A stretch of 64,000 nucleotides of DNA from Phocaeicola_A sp045545095 (GTDB lineage: Bacteria; Bacteroidota; Bacteroidia; Bacteroidales; Bacteroidaceae). Within the stretch, counting starts at the first letter, position 1; each line of letters opens with the position of its first letter. The stretch is from assembly GCA_045545095.1 (NCBI GenBank), contig JAZQAG010000041.1, forward strand, positions 1 through 64,000, given 5' to 3'. This document shows positions 55,652 to 64,000 of the stretch, piece after piece. The position numbers and the translations under genes are program-made. The notes under the pieces were generated by a model. It worked only from the letters and a program-made list of their open reading frames with translations, was not told the DNA's origin and made no database searches.

Positions 55652-56305
55652 ATGGAAGAATTAGAATTCCTTGACACTCCATTAGTCGATGCAACCAGTA
55701 TGACCCAATTGCTACTGCATTTTGCTATCAACATGATTTTCTGTGGTTTCATTATCCACAAGTTGTACTACCCCAAAAGTCAACGACGCGACTACTATTT
55801 CACATTTGCACTAATCAGTCTGAGTATCTTTTTCATGATATTCTTGTTAGGCAGTGTGAAAATTAAAGTGGGCTTTGCTTTAGGTCTTTTTGCAATCTTT
55901 GGCATCATCCGCTACCGAACAGAACAGATGCCTGTGCGCGAGATGACCTATTTGTTTGTACTCATTGCCGTATCGGTTATCAACGCGTTAGCTGTTACCC
56001 TGACTTATGGTGAATTGATTCTGACCAACATTTTGTTTGTATGCAGCATTTGGTTGTTTGAAGATATACCTTGGATTAAACACGTATCTGAAAAACTTGT
56101 CAAATATGACCGGATAGATTTGATAACACCCGAACATTATGACGAAATGAAAGCAGACTTGGAGAAACGTCTCGGTTTCCCTATCATCCGGTTTGAAGTA
56201 GGAGCTGTGGATTTCTTAAAAGATGTAGCTATGGTAAAAGTCTTCTATAAAGGTGACGGAATAAACTCTGTAAACAGGATGATGAATTTCCCGAAAGAAA
56301 AGTAA
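55652..56305 (+). CDS. DUF4956 membrane protein
   Basis: 217 residues with four membrane segments (about 20-38, 48-70, 75-90, 98-135) and a cytoplasmic C-terminal domain (DLEKRLGFPIIRFEVGAVDFLKDVAMVKVFY). DUF4956 genes are regularly found next to bacterial VTC-domain genes, and this one is 25 bases downstream. It may be the membrane anchor or channel for the product of the polymerase. Not experimentally assigned as far as I know. Confidence 0.9.
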   Translation: MEELEFLDTPLVDATSMTQLLLHFAINMIFCGFIIHKLYYPKSQRRDYYFTFALISLSIFFMIFLLGSVKIKVGFALGLFAIFGIIRYRTEQMPVREMTYLFVLIAVSVINALAVTLTYGELILTNILFVCSIWLFEDIPWIKHVSEKLVKYDRIDLITPEHYDEMKADLEKRLGFPIIRFEVGAVDFLKDVAMVKVFYKGDGINSVNRMMNFPKEK

Positions 56306-56325
56306 TCATATAATACAAAACAAGC

Positions 56326-57165
56326 ATGAAAAAATATTTGTTGGCTGTATTTATTTTGGTGTCCATACCCTCTATCGCACAGGATTTTGAAACAAAAGAT
56401 GATTTTGGATTGGACATTTCATTAGGAGCAGAAAAAGAGTTATTGCCCGATTTGGAACTAAGTGTAGAGGGGAACATAAGAACTCAAGAACACTCCAAGC
56501 GTATTGAACGCTACCTCTTGGGAGCCGAATTATCATACAAGTTCTTCAATACAAAGAAATTCGACATGAAAGTAAGCGGTGGCTACGAGTACATGTGGAT
56601 TCAAAAAATGGAAGAGACAAAATTCAAGGGGTATAATTATAATACATTTGATGACGGAGGTAATTTGATTCCAGATTATAGTCGGTATGATTATAACATT
56701 AATGAACGTTACTGGCGCAATCGGCATAGAGTTTCATTGGGACTTTCGGCTGTATATTCCCCCAACAAAAGATGGTCATTCCAATTGAAAGAGACAGTTC
56801 AATACAATTATTATTGTAGTGAAGACTCTATTAATCAAACAGAATGGAGGTGGAGAGGAGATGATGAAGACAAATTGCTTCCTGCATACGACAAGAAATC
56901 TGTTGACTCTAAAGAACGATTTGTTTTGCGTTCAAAGTTCACTGTCGAATATAACATCAAAGGTATTCCACTCAACCCTTTTGCATCTATTGATTATGGA
57001 TGCGGCCTCAACTATACAGCCAATAAATGGAAATATTCAATCGGTGCAGATTATACCATCAACAAGAAGCATAAATTCACGCTATATTACCGTTTCCAAA
57101 CAGAAGATGACGATGATGAACCGAACGGACATATGCTGGGTTTGGGATACAAGATTAAGTTCTAA
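56326..57165 (+). CDS. DUF2490-like outer-membrane beta-barrel protein
   Basis: 279 residues with signal peptide (KYLLAVFILVSIPSIAQ). Many amphipathic strands: LDISLGAEKELLPDLELSVEG, RHRVSLGLSAVYSPNKRWSFQL, and the terminal GHMLGLGYKIKF, whose final Phe is the barrel-insertion signal. Fits DUF2490. It lies 20 bases after DUF4956. In this operon it would be the outer-membrane step of whatever is made or exported. Confidence 0.82.
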   Translation: MKKYLLAVFILVSIPSIAQDFETKDDFGLDISLGAEKELLPDLELSVEGNIRTQEHSKRIERYLLGAELSYKFFNTKKFDMKVSGGYEYMWIQKMEETKFKGYNYNTFDDGGNLIPDYSRYDYNINERYWRNRHRVSLGLSAVYSPNKRWSFQLKETVQYNYYCSEDSINQTEWRWRGDDEDKLLPAYDKKSVDSKERFVLRSKFTVEYNIKGIPLNPFASIDYGCGLNYTANKWKYSIGADYTINKKHKFTLYYRFQTEDDDDEPNGHMLGLGYKIKF

Positions 57166-57180
57166 TAAAAACTATCTCGT

Positions 57181-57639
57181 ATGAAAAAAACATTTTTACT
57201 ATTGACGACATTGGCCATTTTTCCAATGTTCACGCAAGCAGAGGATAACCATCTGTATATACAACCTAATACTGGCGAGGTACAGACATGGGGTGTGCCA
57301 TCACTACAAAAGATTTCATTTCAAGATGGCAATGTGATGGTCACAAAGAAAAGTGGAAGCACCGCCTATGTCCCTATTTCTTCCGTCAAACGCATATACA
57401 TCTGCACACCATCCGCCAATCAAATAGATTTCGCAAATGAAAAAAAATCCTATATTTGGGAAGGAGAGAAGCTATTTATCAGTGGAAATCATGGTGTACT
57501 CGTAACTGTATATAGTGTAGCTGGAAATATTGTATTACAAGAACGTTTGACCGAGTCCTATATTGATTTTCACAATATTCAAAACGGTTTATATTTGGTA
57601 AACGTAAACGGACATATTTTTAAGGTAATAAAAAAATGA
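57181..57639 (+). CDS. exported protein with a sorting-tail-like C-terminus
   Basis: 152 residues, signal peptide ending FTQAED. The middle (LQKISFQDGNVMVTKKSG, VPISSVKRIYI) resembles the short beta repeat at the start of the next protein (VYELASTDDIVFSPDGLEV). The last 65 residues, VYSVAGNIVLQERLTESYID then GLYLVNVNGHIFKVIKK, look like a type IX secretion A-type tail. Whether such a system works here is unknown. Function otherwise unassigned. Confidence 0.7.
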   Translation: MKKTFLLLTTLAIFPMFTQAEDNHLYIQPNTGEVQTWGVPSLQKISFQDGNVMVTKKSGSTAYVPISSVKRIYICTPSANQIDFANEKKSYIWEGEKLFISGNHGVLVTVYSVAGNIVLQERLTESYIDFHNIQNGLYLVNVNGHIFKVIKK

Positions 57640-57646
57640 CGGCTTT

Positions 57647-58939
57647 ATGAAGAAACTTATATCATCAATCATATTGTTTGTTGTTGGCCTGGCAATAATA
57701 AATGCCCAACAGAAAATTTACGTATGTGAAGGTTTCACCTATGATGTTTACGAATTGGCTTCTACTGACGATATTGTATTTTCACCAGACGGATTAGAAG
57801 TTAGCATTGGGAATCATAAGACTTATGAATTGAAAGATATTGACTCCATTACATTTGCTGAACCACAATTCCCAAGAATTGACATCAAATACGATGGAGC
57901 ATCAGCCACCGTTCATATAGGAGCCAATGTCAAAGGGGTGACTTACAACATCAATGGAGCTGTGGTTACGTTGACATCCACTAACTATACCGACGAATAT
58001 CTGTACTCTGTTTCTGGAACATCTACCAATGGCTCACTTATCATCAATGGCGAATACAAACTGACTGTGGAGCTAGCGGGCTTGAATCTGACTAATCCCA
58101 ACGGCCCAGCCATTGATATTGAATGCGGAAAACGAATTGGTGTAATCCTCAAGGATGGAACAGTAAATACATTAGCAGACGGAGCGAATGGTACTCATAA
58201 AGGTGCATTCTATACCGAAGGACATCCCGAATTTGAAGGCGGAGGAACACTTAATGTTACAGGTAATACCAAACATGCCATTTGCGCCAAAGAATATCTT
58301 CAATTCAAAAAATCTACTGGTATCGTAAATATCTTGGGAGCCGTAAGTGATGGTATTCATTGCGGCAAAGGAAAACAAAACGATGACAACAGCTACTTCC
58401 AGATTAACGGAGGTATCATAACAGTTAACAATGCAGGTAGCGATTGTATCGATGCTGACGATTACGGATGCATGATAATCAAAGGCGGAATCCTCAACCT
58501 TAATGTATCTGCAACAGATGGAACAGGTCTCAAATGTGACAGTATCATCTACATGACTGGTGGAGATATTAAAATCAATGTCAACGGTCCGCTTTGTGAA
58601 GGAATCCGTGCCAATTACGCAGCCTATTTTGACGGCGGAGACATCCAAATGAATGTAACAGCAGACGGCACAAAAGGTATTAGAGCCAAACGTTGTAGCA
58701 AAACTACAGATACGGTCATCAACGGTGGTTTTTTGTATTTCCGCGGAGCTACAGTGGACATGAACATCAGCGGCAAGACATACAGTGTTGATGGAACAGA
58801 ATGTGTGGGCATACGTGCAGATCGTAATTTCAACCTGTCCGATGGCGCTATAATTCTTACAATAACCAGTACTGATGCTACAGGTTTAGTTGTTAAAGGG
58901 GCAGATAACCGTACAGGTGGAACTCTAACTATAAAATAG
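57647..58939 (+). CDS. DUF4353 (carbohydrate-binding-like) beta-helix protein
   Basis: 430 residues with signal peptide (SIILFVVGLAIINAQQ). After a short N-terminal unit shared with the previous protein, residues about 95-430 form the DUF4353 right-handed beta-helix: repeats such as GTLNVTGNTKHAICAKEYLQF, GGIITVNNAGSDCIDADDYG and GGDIKINVNG-type turns. In other bacteria this domain is often joined to CotH-type kinases; none is here. Probably a cell-surface structural or binding protein. Last gene of the operon, ended by a strong terminator. Confidence 0.85.
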   Translation: MKKLISSIILFVVGLAIINAQQKIYVCEGFTYDVYELASTDDIVFSPDGLEVSIGNHKTYELKDIDSITFAEPQFPRIDIKYDGASATVHIGANVKGVTYNINGAVVTLTSTNYTDEYLYSVSGTSTNGSLIINGEYKLTVELAGLNLTNPNGPAIDIECGKRIGVILKDGTVNTLADGANGTHKGAFYTEGHPEFEGGGTLNVTGNTKHAICAKEYLQFKKSTGIVNILGAVSDGIHCGKGKQNDDNSYFQINGGIITVNNAGSDCIDADDYGCMIIKGGILNLNVSATDGTGLKCDSIIYMTGGDIKINVNGPLCEGIRANYAAYFDGGDIQMNVTADGTKGIRAKRCSKTTDTVINGGFLYFRGATVDMNISGKTYSVDGTECVGIRADRNFNLSDGAIILTITSTDATGLVVKGADNRTGGTLTIK

Positions 58940-58962
58940 TCAAGACTTATATTTATAGCATA

Positions 58963-58991
58963 AAAAAAGGACCGTTTTGCGGTCCTTTTTT
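58963..58991. terminator. bidirectional intrinsic terminator
   Basis: Stem AAAAAAGGACCG / CGGTCCTTTTTT with a 5-base loop; the A and T runs let it work on both strands, ending the VTC operon and the convergent DUF362 gene. Confidence 0.92.
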
Positions 58992-59008
58992 ATTTGAAAT
59001 GAGAAGTA

Positions 59009-60112
59009 TTAATCTATACTCACCAACTCGTATTTCTTCGAGCCAAGACCAATCTTTTCGGCATGGTCGATGGTGTGGGTGCCGTGGCGGCTCTTGATGC
59101 GCTCGAGCAAGGGGCCATTGTCGTTACCCTCCTCGGGTTTCACTTGAGTGACGAGGTCGATGCAAGCCTGGTCGAGCGCTACGGGGTCGGTGGAGGCAAG
59201 GATGCCGATGTCCTTCAAGAGCGGTGCAGCAGGATAGGCATTGCAATCGCAATCGATGGACATGTTGTTCATCACGTTGATGTAGAGGATGCGCTCACCG
59301 TTTCCGAAGTAATCATGCACGGCTTGAGCAGCAGCGGCCATCGACTCGAGGAATCCTATCTGATTGCCGATGTGTCCCCACATTTCGCTCACCTTGTCGG
59401 TCACTCCTGCCGAGTGGATGTAAGCTTTGCCTGAAGCGGAAGCCACGCCGATGGACTGGTTCTTCAGCACACCACCGAAGCCACCCATCTCGTGTCCCTT
59501 GAAGTGGGCAAGGTTAATCATGAAATCGTAGTTCTGCAGATTGGCTCCCACGATGTTGTGTTTGATGTGAGTGGTGTCCTTCACGGGGATAATCAGGTCG
59601 CCGGCCGAATCCATGATGTCCACGTTGGCAATGTCGAAGAAACCATGTTCGCGAGCGGCTTCAAGATGAGCCTCTGTAGTGTTCCGACGTCCACCGTATG
59701 CGGCATTGCACTCCACGATGGTGCCATTCACCTTCTGCACCAGATTCTTTATCAATTCGGGCTTCAAGAAGTTGCGCTTGTGGTCGGGCGCATGTTGCGC
59801 TTCGGGTTTGCGGTCGCTTGCCTTCTTGCCCACGGCTTCAAGCGCCTTTGCCATCTCTTCTTCTGACATCTGTGCCTGTCCCTTCTTGCGTCCGGGTTCA
59901 CCGGTGCTTATCTTCACGGCCACGCGCCCTGTTGCCGGACGCCCAAGCGCCTCATACACCTTCACCAGTCCTTCGGGTGAAATGTCGGTGGTCATATACA
60001 CTTTGGATGTTTCACTTGCCTGCTTTTCTGCGGCTTTTGCACTCTTGTTTCCACATGAAGAGAGTGCGAATGCGGCCATAGCGGCCACAAGGAGGATGTT
60101 AGTTCTTTTCAT
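59009..60112 (-). CDS. DUF362 lipoprotein
   Basis: 367 residues from 60112 (MKRTNILLVAAMAAFALSSC, lipobox Cys near 20). DUF362 domain: RVAVKISTGEPGRKKGQ, TIVECNAAYGGRRNTTEAH, INLAHFKGHEMGGFGGVLKN, and ILASTDPVALDQACIDLV. Family members occur with or without ferredoxin clusters; none is seen here. The gene starts four bases after the vapD stop, so it may be read from the vapD transcript, although the functional link is unclear. Exported and membrane-attached. Confidence 0.9.
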   Translation of the reverse strand: MKRTNILLVAAMAAFALSSCGNKSAKAAEKQASETSKVYMTTDISPEGLVKVYEALGRPATGRVAVKISTGEPGRKKGQAQMSEEEMAKALEAVGKKASDRKPEAQHAPDHKRNFLKPELIKNLVQKVNGTIVECNAAYGGRRNTTEAHLEAAREHGFFDIANVDIMDSAGDLIIPVKDTTHIKHNIVGANLQNYDFMINLAHFKGHEMGGFGGVLKNQSIGVASASGKAYIHSAGVTDKVSEMWGHIGNQIGFLESMAAAAQAVHDYFGNGERILYINVMNNMSIDCDCNAYPAAPLLKDIGILASTDPVALDQACIDLVTQVKPEEGNDNGPLLERIKSRHGTHTIDHAEKIGLGSKKYELVSID

Positions 60113-60116
60113 ATTC

Positions 60117-60398
60117 TTAGGCATTCTTCACTAATTCCGTAAAATTTGACCAGTTCTCAACTTTATATCCGCGAATGTCACGAACAGAATTCTTAAACCA
60201 ATCAATTTTAGACAAATCCATAATGACCTTTATAACATTAGCCAAATCATCACTCGATGTCATATAGGTACTCCCTTGAATCCATTCAAAACCATCTTTT
60301 TTCAAGAGTTCCTTTATCTCGTAATAAGCATTGTTATAAGGCTCACCATAGTGTTGTCTCAATTCTGAGACAGACATATCAAAACTTATTGCAAACAT
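60117..60398 (-). CDS. vapD: VapD-family endoribonuclease (Cas2-like fold)
   Basis: 93 residues, the family's length. MFAISFDMSVSELRQHYG places the catalytic Asp at residue 7, followed by NNAYYEIKELLKKDGFEWIQGSTYMTS split by strands and the conserved SVRDIRGYKVENWSNFTELV end. VapD is an RNase related to Cas2 and acts as a toxin in Haemophilus VapXD. Its start overlaps the upstream 63-residue gene by 13 bases, so the two are coupled. No CRISPR array is present here. Confidence 0.92.
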   Translation of the reverse strand: MFAISFDMSVSELRQHYGEPYNNAYYEIKELLKKDGFEWIQGSTYMTSSDDLANVIKVIMDLSKIDWFKNSVRDIRGYKVENWSNFTELVKNA

Positions 60399-60577
60399 GA
60401 AGCATCAACGGGTTTAAATAAGTCCAACTGACCGAAAAATATCACACCATCTTCAGTCTTAGCCGAAATTACAATCCCTACAAAAGGATTATTTTCAACC
60501 TCTATGACTTTCCCACTCACCCAATCTGACAATTTAGTCAAATCAGGGGAAATTTCTACTGAATCACCTATTTTCAT
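60386..60577 (-). CDS. putative antitoxin partner of VapD
   Basis: 63 residues: MKIGDSVEISPDLTKLSDWV then KVIEVENNPFVGIVISAKTED and FFGQLDLFKPV, a small SH3-like beta-barrel profile. It is not obviously similar to Haemophilus VapX, but occupies the same place: first gene of the pair, overlapping vapD. A TATCTTTG (60609-60602, minus) 25 bases upstream gives a short leader. The antitoxin role is inference. Confidence 0.65.
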   Translation of the reverse strand: MKIGDSVEISPDLTKLSDWVSGKVIEVENNPFVGIVISAKTEDGVIFFGQLDLFKPVDASCLQ

Positions 60578-60726
60578 ATCCTTACAATTTATTTATGTGC
60601 GCAAAGATAAAGAAAAGCCCAAACATATCAGTACTATTTCCCTCTTTTTTTACTTTTTTCAACCTCGCACATACGTTTCGGCCACTTTTTCCGTTTGGAT
60701 GAAATATAAGCAAGAAAGAGGAGAAT

Positions 60727-63168
60727 ATGATGAAACTTCGTGCAGCATTTGCACTTATCCTATTATACACATGCATCACCGGTGCATGGGCACAGACGGT
60801 GACGGACGGAGGCGGCTCGGCGACAGATGATGGCGGAGCAGGCCGGGCCACCATCTATGGCACCATCACCGACGACGAGCACCAGCCCATAGAGATTGCC
60901 AACGTGAAGGTGGAGGGACAGATGGCCGGCACGGTGAGCGACCTGGAGGGAAACTATTCGGTGACGGTGCAGAGTGCCGACACGGTGACGCTCGTCTTCT
61001 CGATGATTGGCTATCAGACACGCAAGCGCACCCTGCACAACCCACGGGGAAAGGTGCGCCTGAACGTGGTGTTGCCGGCCTCGGACTATGCGCTTGAAGG
61101 GGTGACCATCCGCGAGATGCACCGCCAGACGGGGCAAAACGTGCGCATACAGAGCGAGCAGGCCAAACTGATGCCCACGGCCACGGGAAATGCCGTGGAG
61201 GAGCTGATTGCCACCCAAGCGGGAGTGAGCAGCCACAACGAACTGAGTTCGCAATACAACGTGCGTGGAGGAAGTTTTGACGAGAACAGTGTCTATGTGA
61301 ACGGCATTGAGATTTACCGCCCCCTGCTCGTCCGTTCGGGCCAACAGGAGGGCCTCAGTTTCATCAACCCCGACATGGTGGAGAGCATCCAGTTCTCCTC
61401 TGGCGGATTCGAGGCGAAGTATGGCGACAAGATGTCGTCCGTGCTCGACATACAATACAAGCGCCCCAAGAAGTTCGAGGCCACGGCACAGGCCAGCCTG
61501 CTCGGTGCAGGGGCCTACGTGGGATTCTCCACCAAGACGTTCAGCATGATGAACAGCATCCGCTACAAGACGAACAAGGCGCTCGTGGGCACCATGGACA
61601 CCGAGGCAGAGTACAACCCCAGCTTCACCGACTACCAGACGGCCATCAGCTGGACACCCAACAAGCGGTGGGACGTGGGGTTCATCGGAAACTTCTCGCA
61701 AAACAAGTACCGCTTCAACCCCGAGACACGCGAAACGAAGTTCGGCACCATGAACGACGTGCGCTCCTTCAAGGTCTATTTCGACGGACAGGAGCGCGAC
61801 CTCTTCCGCACCTGGTTCGGTGCACTCAGCGTAACGCGCCACATCAACACACACAACAGCCTGACCCTGCAAGCCTCGGCCTTCCACACCAAGGAGGAGG
61901 TGACGTTTGACATACAGGGCGAATACTGGCTGGATGCCGAGACGGAGAACGAGAGCCTCGGGGTGGGCACTTATATGGAGCACGCCCGAAACTACCTGAA
62001 CGGCCGTGTGCAGACCTATGCACTGAAGGGCCGACACGACCTGCAGAGCGGCCACCGCCTGGCATGGGGCACCGAAGTGCGGCGCGAAGTGTTCAAGGAG
62101 CGGTCGCGCGAATGGGAGATGCGCGACTCGGCCGGATACTCCCTCCCCCACCAGGACGACAAGCTGGAGCTGATATACAGCCTCAACCACCCCGAGCAGG
62201 AGATCAGCAGCACCCGCTTCTCGGCCTACATGCAGGACACCTACCGCATGACCTCGTCCCTCGGCCTGTGGACACTCAATGCCGGCCTCCGCCTGGCCTA
62301 CTGGAGTTGGAGCAACGAGCTGATTGCCAGCCCCCGCGCCAGCCTCGGACTCGTCCCCGCCTTCAACGAAGATTTCACTTTCCGCTTCGCCACGGGCCTC
62401 TACTACCAGGCACCGTTCTATAAGGAGTTCCGCGACACGACCACCGCCGATGGAGTGACCACCGTGACGCTGAACAAGGCGATCAAGTCGCAACGCTCGC
62501 TCCACTTCGTGCTGGCCGGCGACTACAAGTTCCGTATGCTCGACCGCAACTTCAAGTTCACCGCCGAACTGTACTACAAACTGCTCTCCAACCTCGTGCC
62601 CTACAACGTCGACAACGTGCGCGTCAGCTACTATGGCGAGAACCTCTCCCGGGGCTATGCCGCCGGCATCGACCTCAAGCTCTTCGGCGAGTTCGTCCCC
62701 GGCACCGACTCGTGGATAACCTGCTCCATCATGAAGACCGAGGAGAAAATCCGCGGCCAGTGGCTGCCCCGCCCCACCGACCAGCGGCTGAACCTCTCGC
62801 TCTTCTTCACCGACTACTTCCCGGGCAGCGACCGATGGAAGATGAACCTCCGCGCCAACTATGCCGACGGCCTCCCCTTCGGCCCGCCACACAGCGGACG
62901 GGAGTCGCACATCTTCCGTGCACCGGCCTACAAGCGTGTCGATTTAGGTATGCAGTACCGCCTGCTCAACAACGAGGAGCGCGACCACCGCACCGGCCTT
63001 GCCCAGTACTTCCGCAACGTATGGCTGGGCGTGGATGCGCTGAACCTCTTCGACTTCAACAACATCAACTCCTACTATTGGATTACCGATGTCAACGGCC
63101 ACCAGTCGGCCATCCCCAACTATCTCACCGGGCGCCAGTTCAATGTCCGGGTGTTGTGTGAATTTTAA
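60727..63168 (+). CDS. TonB-dependent receptor with carboxypeptidase-regulatory-like domain
   Basis: 813 residues from the ATG at 60727. Signal peptide to about residue 22 (TGAWAQ), then CarboxypepD_reg-like domain (ATIYGTITDDEHQPIEIANV, GTVSDLEGNYSVTV) to about 115, plug domain (EELIATQAGVSS, YNVRGGSFDENSVYVNGIEI), and a 22-strand barrel ending VRVLCEF with terminal Phe. No SusD-type gene follows, so it may take up a small ligand such as a metal complex or peptide. GC content is visibly higher than in the 24-34 kb block. Confidence 0.93.
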   Translation: MMKLRAAFALILLYTCITGAWAQTVTDGGGSATDDGGAGRATIYGTITDDEHQPIEIANVKVEGQMAGTVSDLEGNYSVTVQSADTVTLVFSMIGYQTRKRTLHNPRGKVRLNVVLPASDYALEGVTIREMHRQTGQNVRIQSEQAKLMPTATGNAVEELIATQAGVSSHNELSSQYNVRGGSFDENSVYVNGIEIYRPLLVRSGQQEGLSFINPDMVESIQFSSGGFEAKYGDKMSSVLDIQYKRPKKFEATAQASLLGAGAYVGFSTKTFSMMNSIRYKTNKALVGTMDTEAEYNPSFTDYQTAISWTPNKRWDVGFIGNFSQNKYRFNPETRETKFGTMNDVRSFKVYFDGQERDLFRTWFGALSVTRHINTHNSLTLQASAFHTKEEVTFDIQGEYWLDAETENESLGVGTYMEHARNYLNGRVQTYALKGRHDLQSGHRLAWGTEVRREVFKERSREWEMRDSAGYSLPHQDDKLELIYSLNHPEQEISSTRFSAYMQDTYRMTSSLGLWTLNAGLRLAYWSWSNELIASPRASLGLVPAFNEDFTFRFATGLYYQAPFYKEFRDTTTADGVTTVTLNKAIKSQRSLHFVLAGDYKFRMLDRNFKFTAELYYKLLSNLVPYNVDNVRVSYYGENLSRGYAAGIDLKLFGEFVPGTDSWITCSIMKTEEKIRGQWLPRPTDQRLNLSLFFTDYFPGSDRWKMNLRANYADGLPFGPPHSGRESHIFRAPAYKRVDLGMQYRLLNNEERDHRTGLAQYFRNVWLGVDALNLFDFNNINSYYWITDVNGHQSAIPNYLTGRQFNVRVLCEF

Positions 63169-63194
63169 CAACATATATATCATCAAATTAAAAC

Positions 63195-64000
63195 ATGAAA
63201 AAAGCAATCTTTGGAATGGCTATGTTAGCATTGGCTGCCTGCAATGGCGGACAGCCCGAGAATCCCCTGATGGCGGACTCTGCCCTGCCCTATGGCGCAC
63301 CGGAGTTCAGCAAGTATGAATCGACCGACTATGAGGAGGCTTTCCTCGAAGGTTTCAAAAGGCAACGCGCCGAAATTGATGCCATCGTGGCCTGCACCGA
63401 CGCTCCTACGTTTGACAACACCATCGGAGCACTGGAGCGCAGCGGACGCCTGCTTGGCAAAGTGTCGGGCGTATTCTTCAACCTGAGCGAGACGGATGCC
63501 GACTCCATCATGAAGGAGACGGAGAAGAGAATCATGCCCCTGATGACGGAGCACAGTGCCTACATGACGATGAACGAGACACTGTTTGCCCGCGTGAAGG
63601 CCATCTACGACAACAAGGCGAATCTCGGCCTGACACGTGAGCAAGAGATGGTGCTCGACAAGTACTACCGCATGTTCGTGCGTGGTGGTGCCCTGCTCGA
63701 TGCCGACAAGAAGGCCCAGTTCATGGAGATAGAGAAGCAACTCTCGCTGGCCAGCATCGAATTCGGTGACAATTCATTGGCCGAGACAAATGCCTTCGAG
63801 CTGGTCATTACAGATGAGAAGGACCTCGCCGGCCTTCCCCAAAGCAGCATCGATGCCGCCCGTGAAGCAGCCCAAGCAACAGGCAAGGAGGGATGGCTCT
63901 TCACCCTGCAGAAGCCCAGCTGGATACCTTTCATGCAGTATGCCGACAACCGCGACCTGCGCAAGAAGATGTATCTGGGCTACATCAACCGGGGCGACAA
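63195..64000 (+). CDS. M3-family dipeptidyl carboxypeptidase, N-terminal part (cut by window edge)
   Basis: 268 codons visible, no stop before the edge. Lipoprotein start MKKAIFGMAMLALAAC, then LPYGAPEFSKYESTDYEEAF, NTIGALERSGRLLGKVSGVFFNLSE and SLASIEFGDNSLAETNAFEL, the N-terminal half of Dcp-type M3 peptidases. The HExxH zinc site lies beyond the window. It starts 26 bases after the TonB receptor, so the two are probably co-transcribed, possibly a peptide uptake and cleavage pair. Confidence 0.92.
   Translation, partial: MKKAIFGMAMLALAACNGGQPENPLMADSALPYGAPEFSKYESTDYEEAFLEGFKRQRAEIDAIVACTDAPTFDNTIGALERSGRLLGKVSGVFFNLSETDADSIMKETEKRIMPLMTEHSAYMTMNETLFARVKAIYDNKANLGLTREQEMVLDKYYRMFVRGGALLDADKKAQFMEIEKQLSLASIEFGDNSLAETNAFELVITDEKDLAGLPQSSIDAAREAAQATGKEGWLFTLQKPSWIPFMQYADNRDLRKKMYLGYINRGD

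Noticed and set aside
60117..60398. Cas2 of a CRISPR system
   Set aside because: The fold is Cas2-like, but the SVRDIR...ENWSNFTE end is VapD-specific, and no cas1 gene or repeat array is present.
60763..62910. 715-codon minus-strand frame opposite the TonB receptor
   Set aside because: The receptor has all its domains and GC-rich third positions, which remove stops from the antisense strand; the frame's Val/Glu/Gly/Ala-rich composition is that of a shadow.

Overview
The window reads as a chromosomal segment of a Bacteroidales bacterium, close to Bacteroides or Phocaeicola. The support is a conserved bamD / omega-like / DUF4293 operon, a type IX plug-like DUF5103 protein, a DUF5686 protein, an S46 dipeptidyl peptidase, a TonB-dependent receptor with a carboxypeptidase-regulatory-like domain, many DUF families typical of the group, and promoters of the Bacteroidota type (TTTG, about 19-20 bases, TAnnTTTG) instead of -35/-10 boxes. 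I do not name a species. No rRNA, tRNA, CRISPR array or intact insertion sequence was seen.

Layout. 0-7 kb: an outer-membrane-like protein, a double alpha/beta hydrolase, and a five-gene ABC exporter operon that ends in its own GntR (YtrA-type) regulator and has a clear operator at its promoter. 7-23.5 kb: mostly core genes (a divergent TrpF-like protein, ansA, bamD operon, uvrB, DUF5103, DUF5686, a GT2 glycosyltransferase, a SPOR protein, an MltF-like transglycosylase, a large nuclease-helicase). 23.5-34 kb: an AT-richer accessory region. It opens with about 0.8 kb of intergenic repeats and then holds a frameshifted Ser/Thr kinase, a split alpha/beta hydrolase, an MntA-HepT toxin-antitoxin pair bracketed by a 44-base direct repeat, a Nudix-winged-helix regulator with two matching operators around its promoter, a truncated DUF1810 gene, two membrane proteins and a DUF1810 / ADP-ribosylglycohydrolase fusion. 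34-40.8 kb: a small polysaccharide set (GH28, GH26, EamA transporter, GH105-DUF2264 fusion, Crp/Fnr regulator) without SusC/SusD. 40.9-54.6 kb: housekeeping genes (lepA, yebC, pheT, dnaB, ispE and others) plus an S46 peptidase. 54.8-58.9 kb: a tight five-gene operon built on a VTC-type polyphosphate polymerase domain and DUF4956. 59-64 kb: a DUF362 lipoprotein next to a VapD pair, then a GC-rich TonB receptor and the start of an M3 peptidase cut by the window edge.

Best leads for something little described: the VTC / DUF4956 / DUF2490-like / DUF4353 operon; the DUF1810-ADP-ribosylglycohydrolase fusion with two membrane neighbours and a second, broken DUF1810; the Nudix-type regulator with its paired 15-base dyads; the VapD pair; and the GntR operator with three tandem paralogous permeases. 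All calls come from reading the sequence without database searches, so family names rest on recognised motifs and remembered family patterns.
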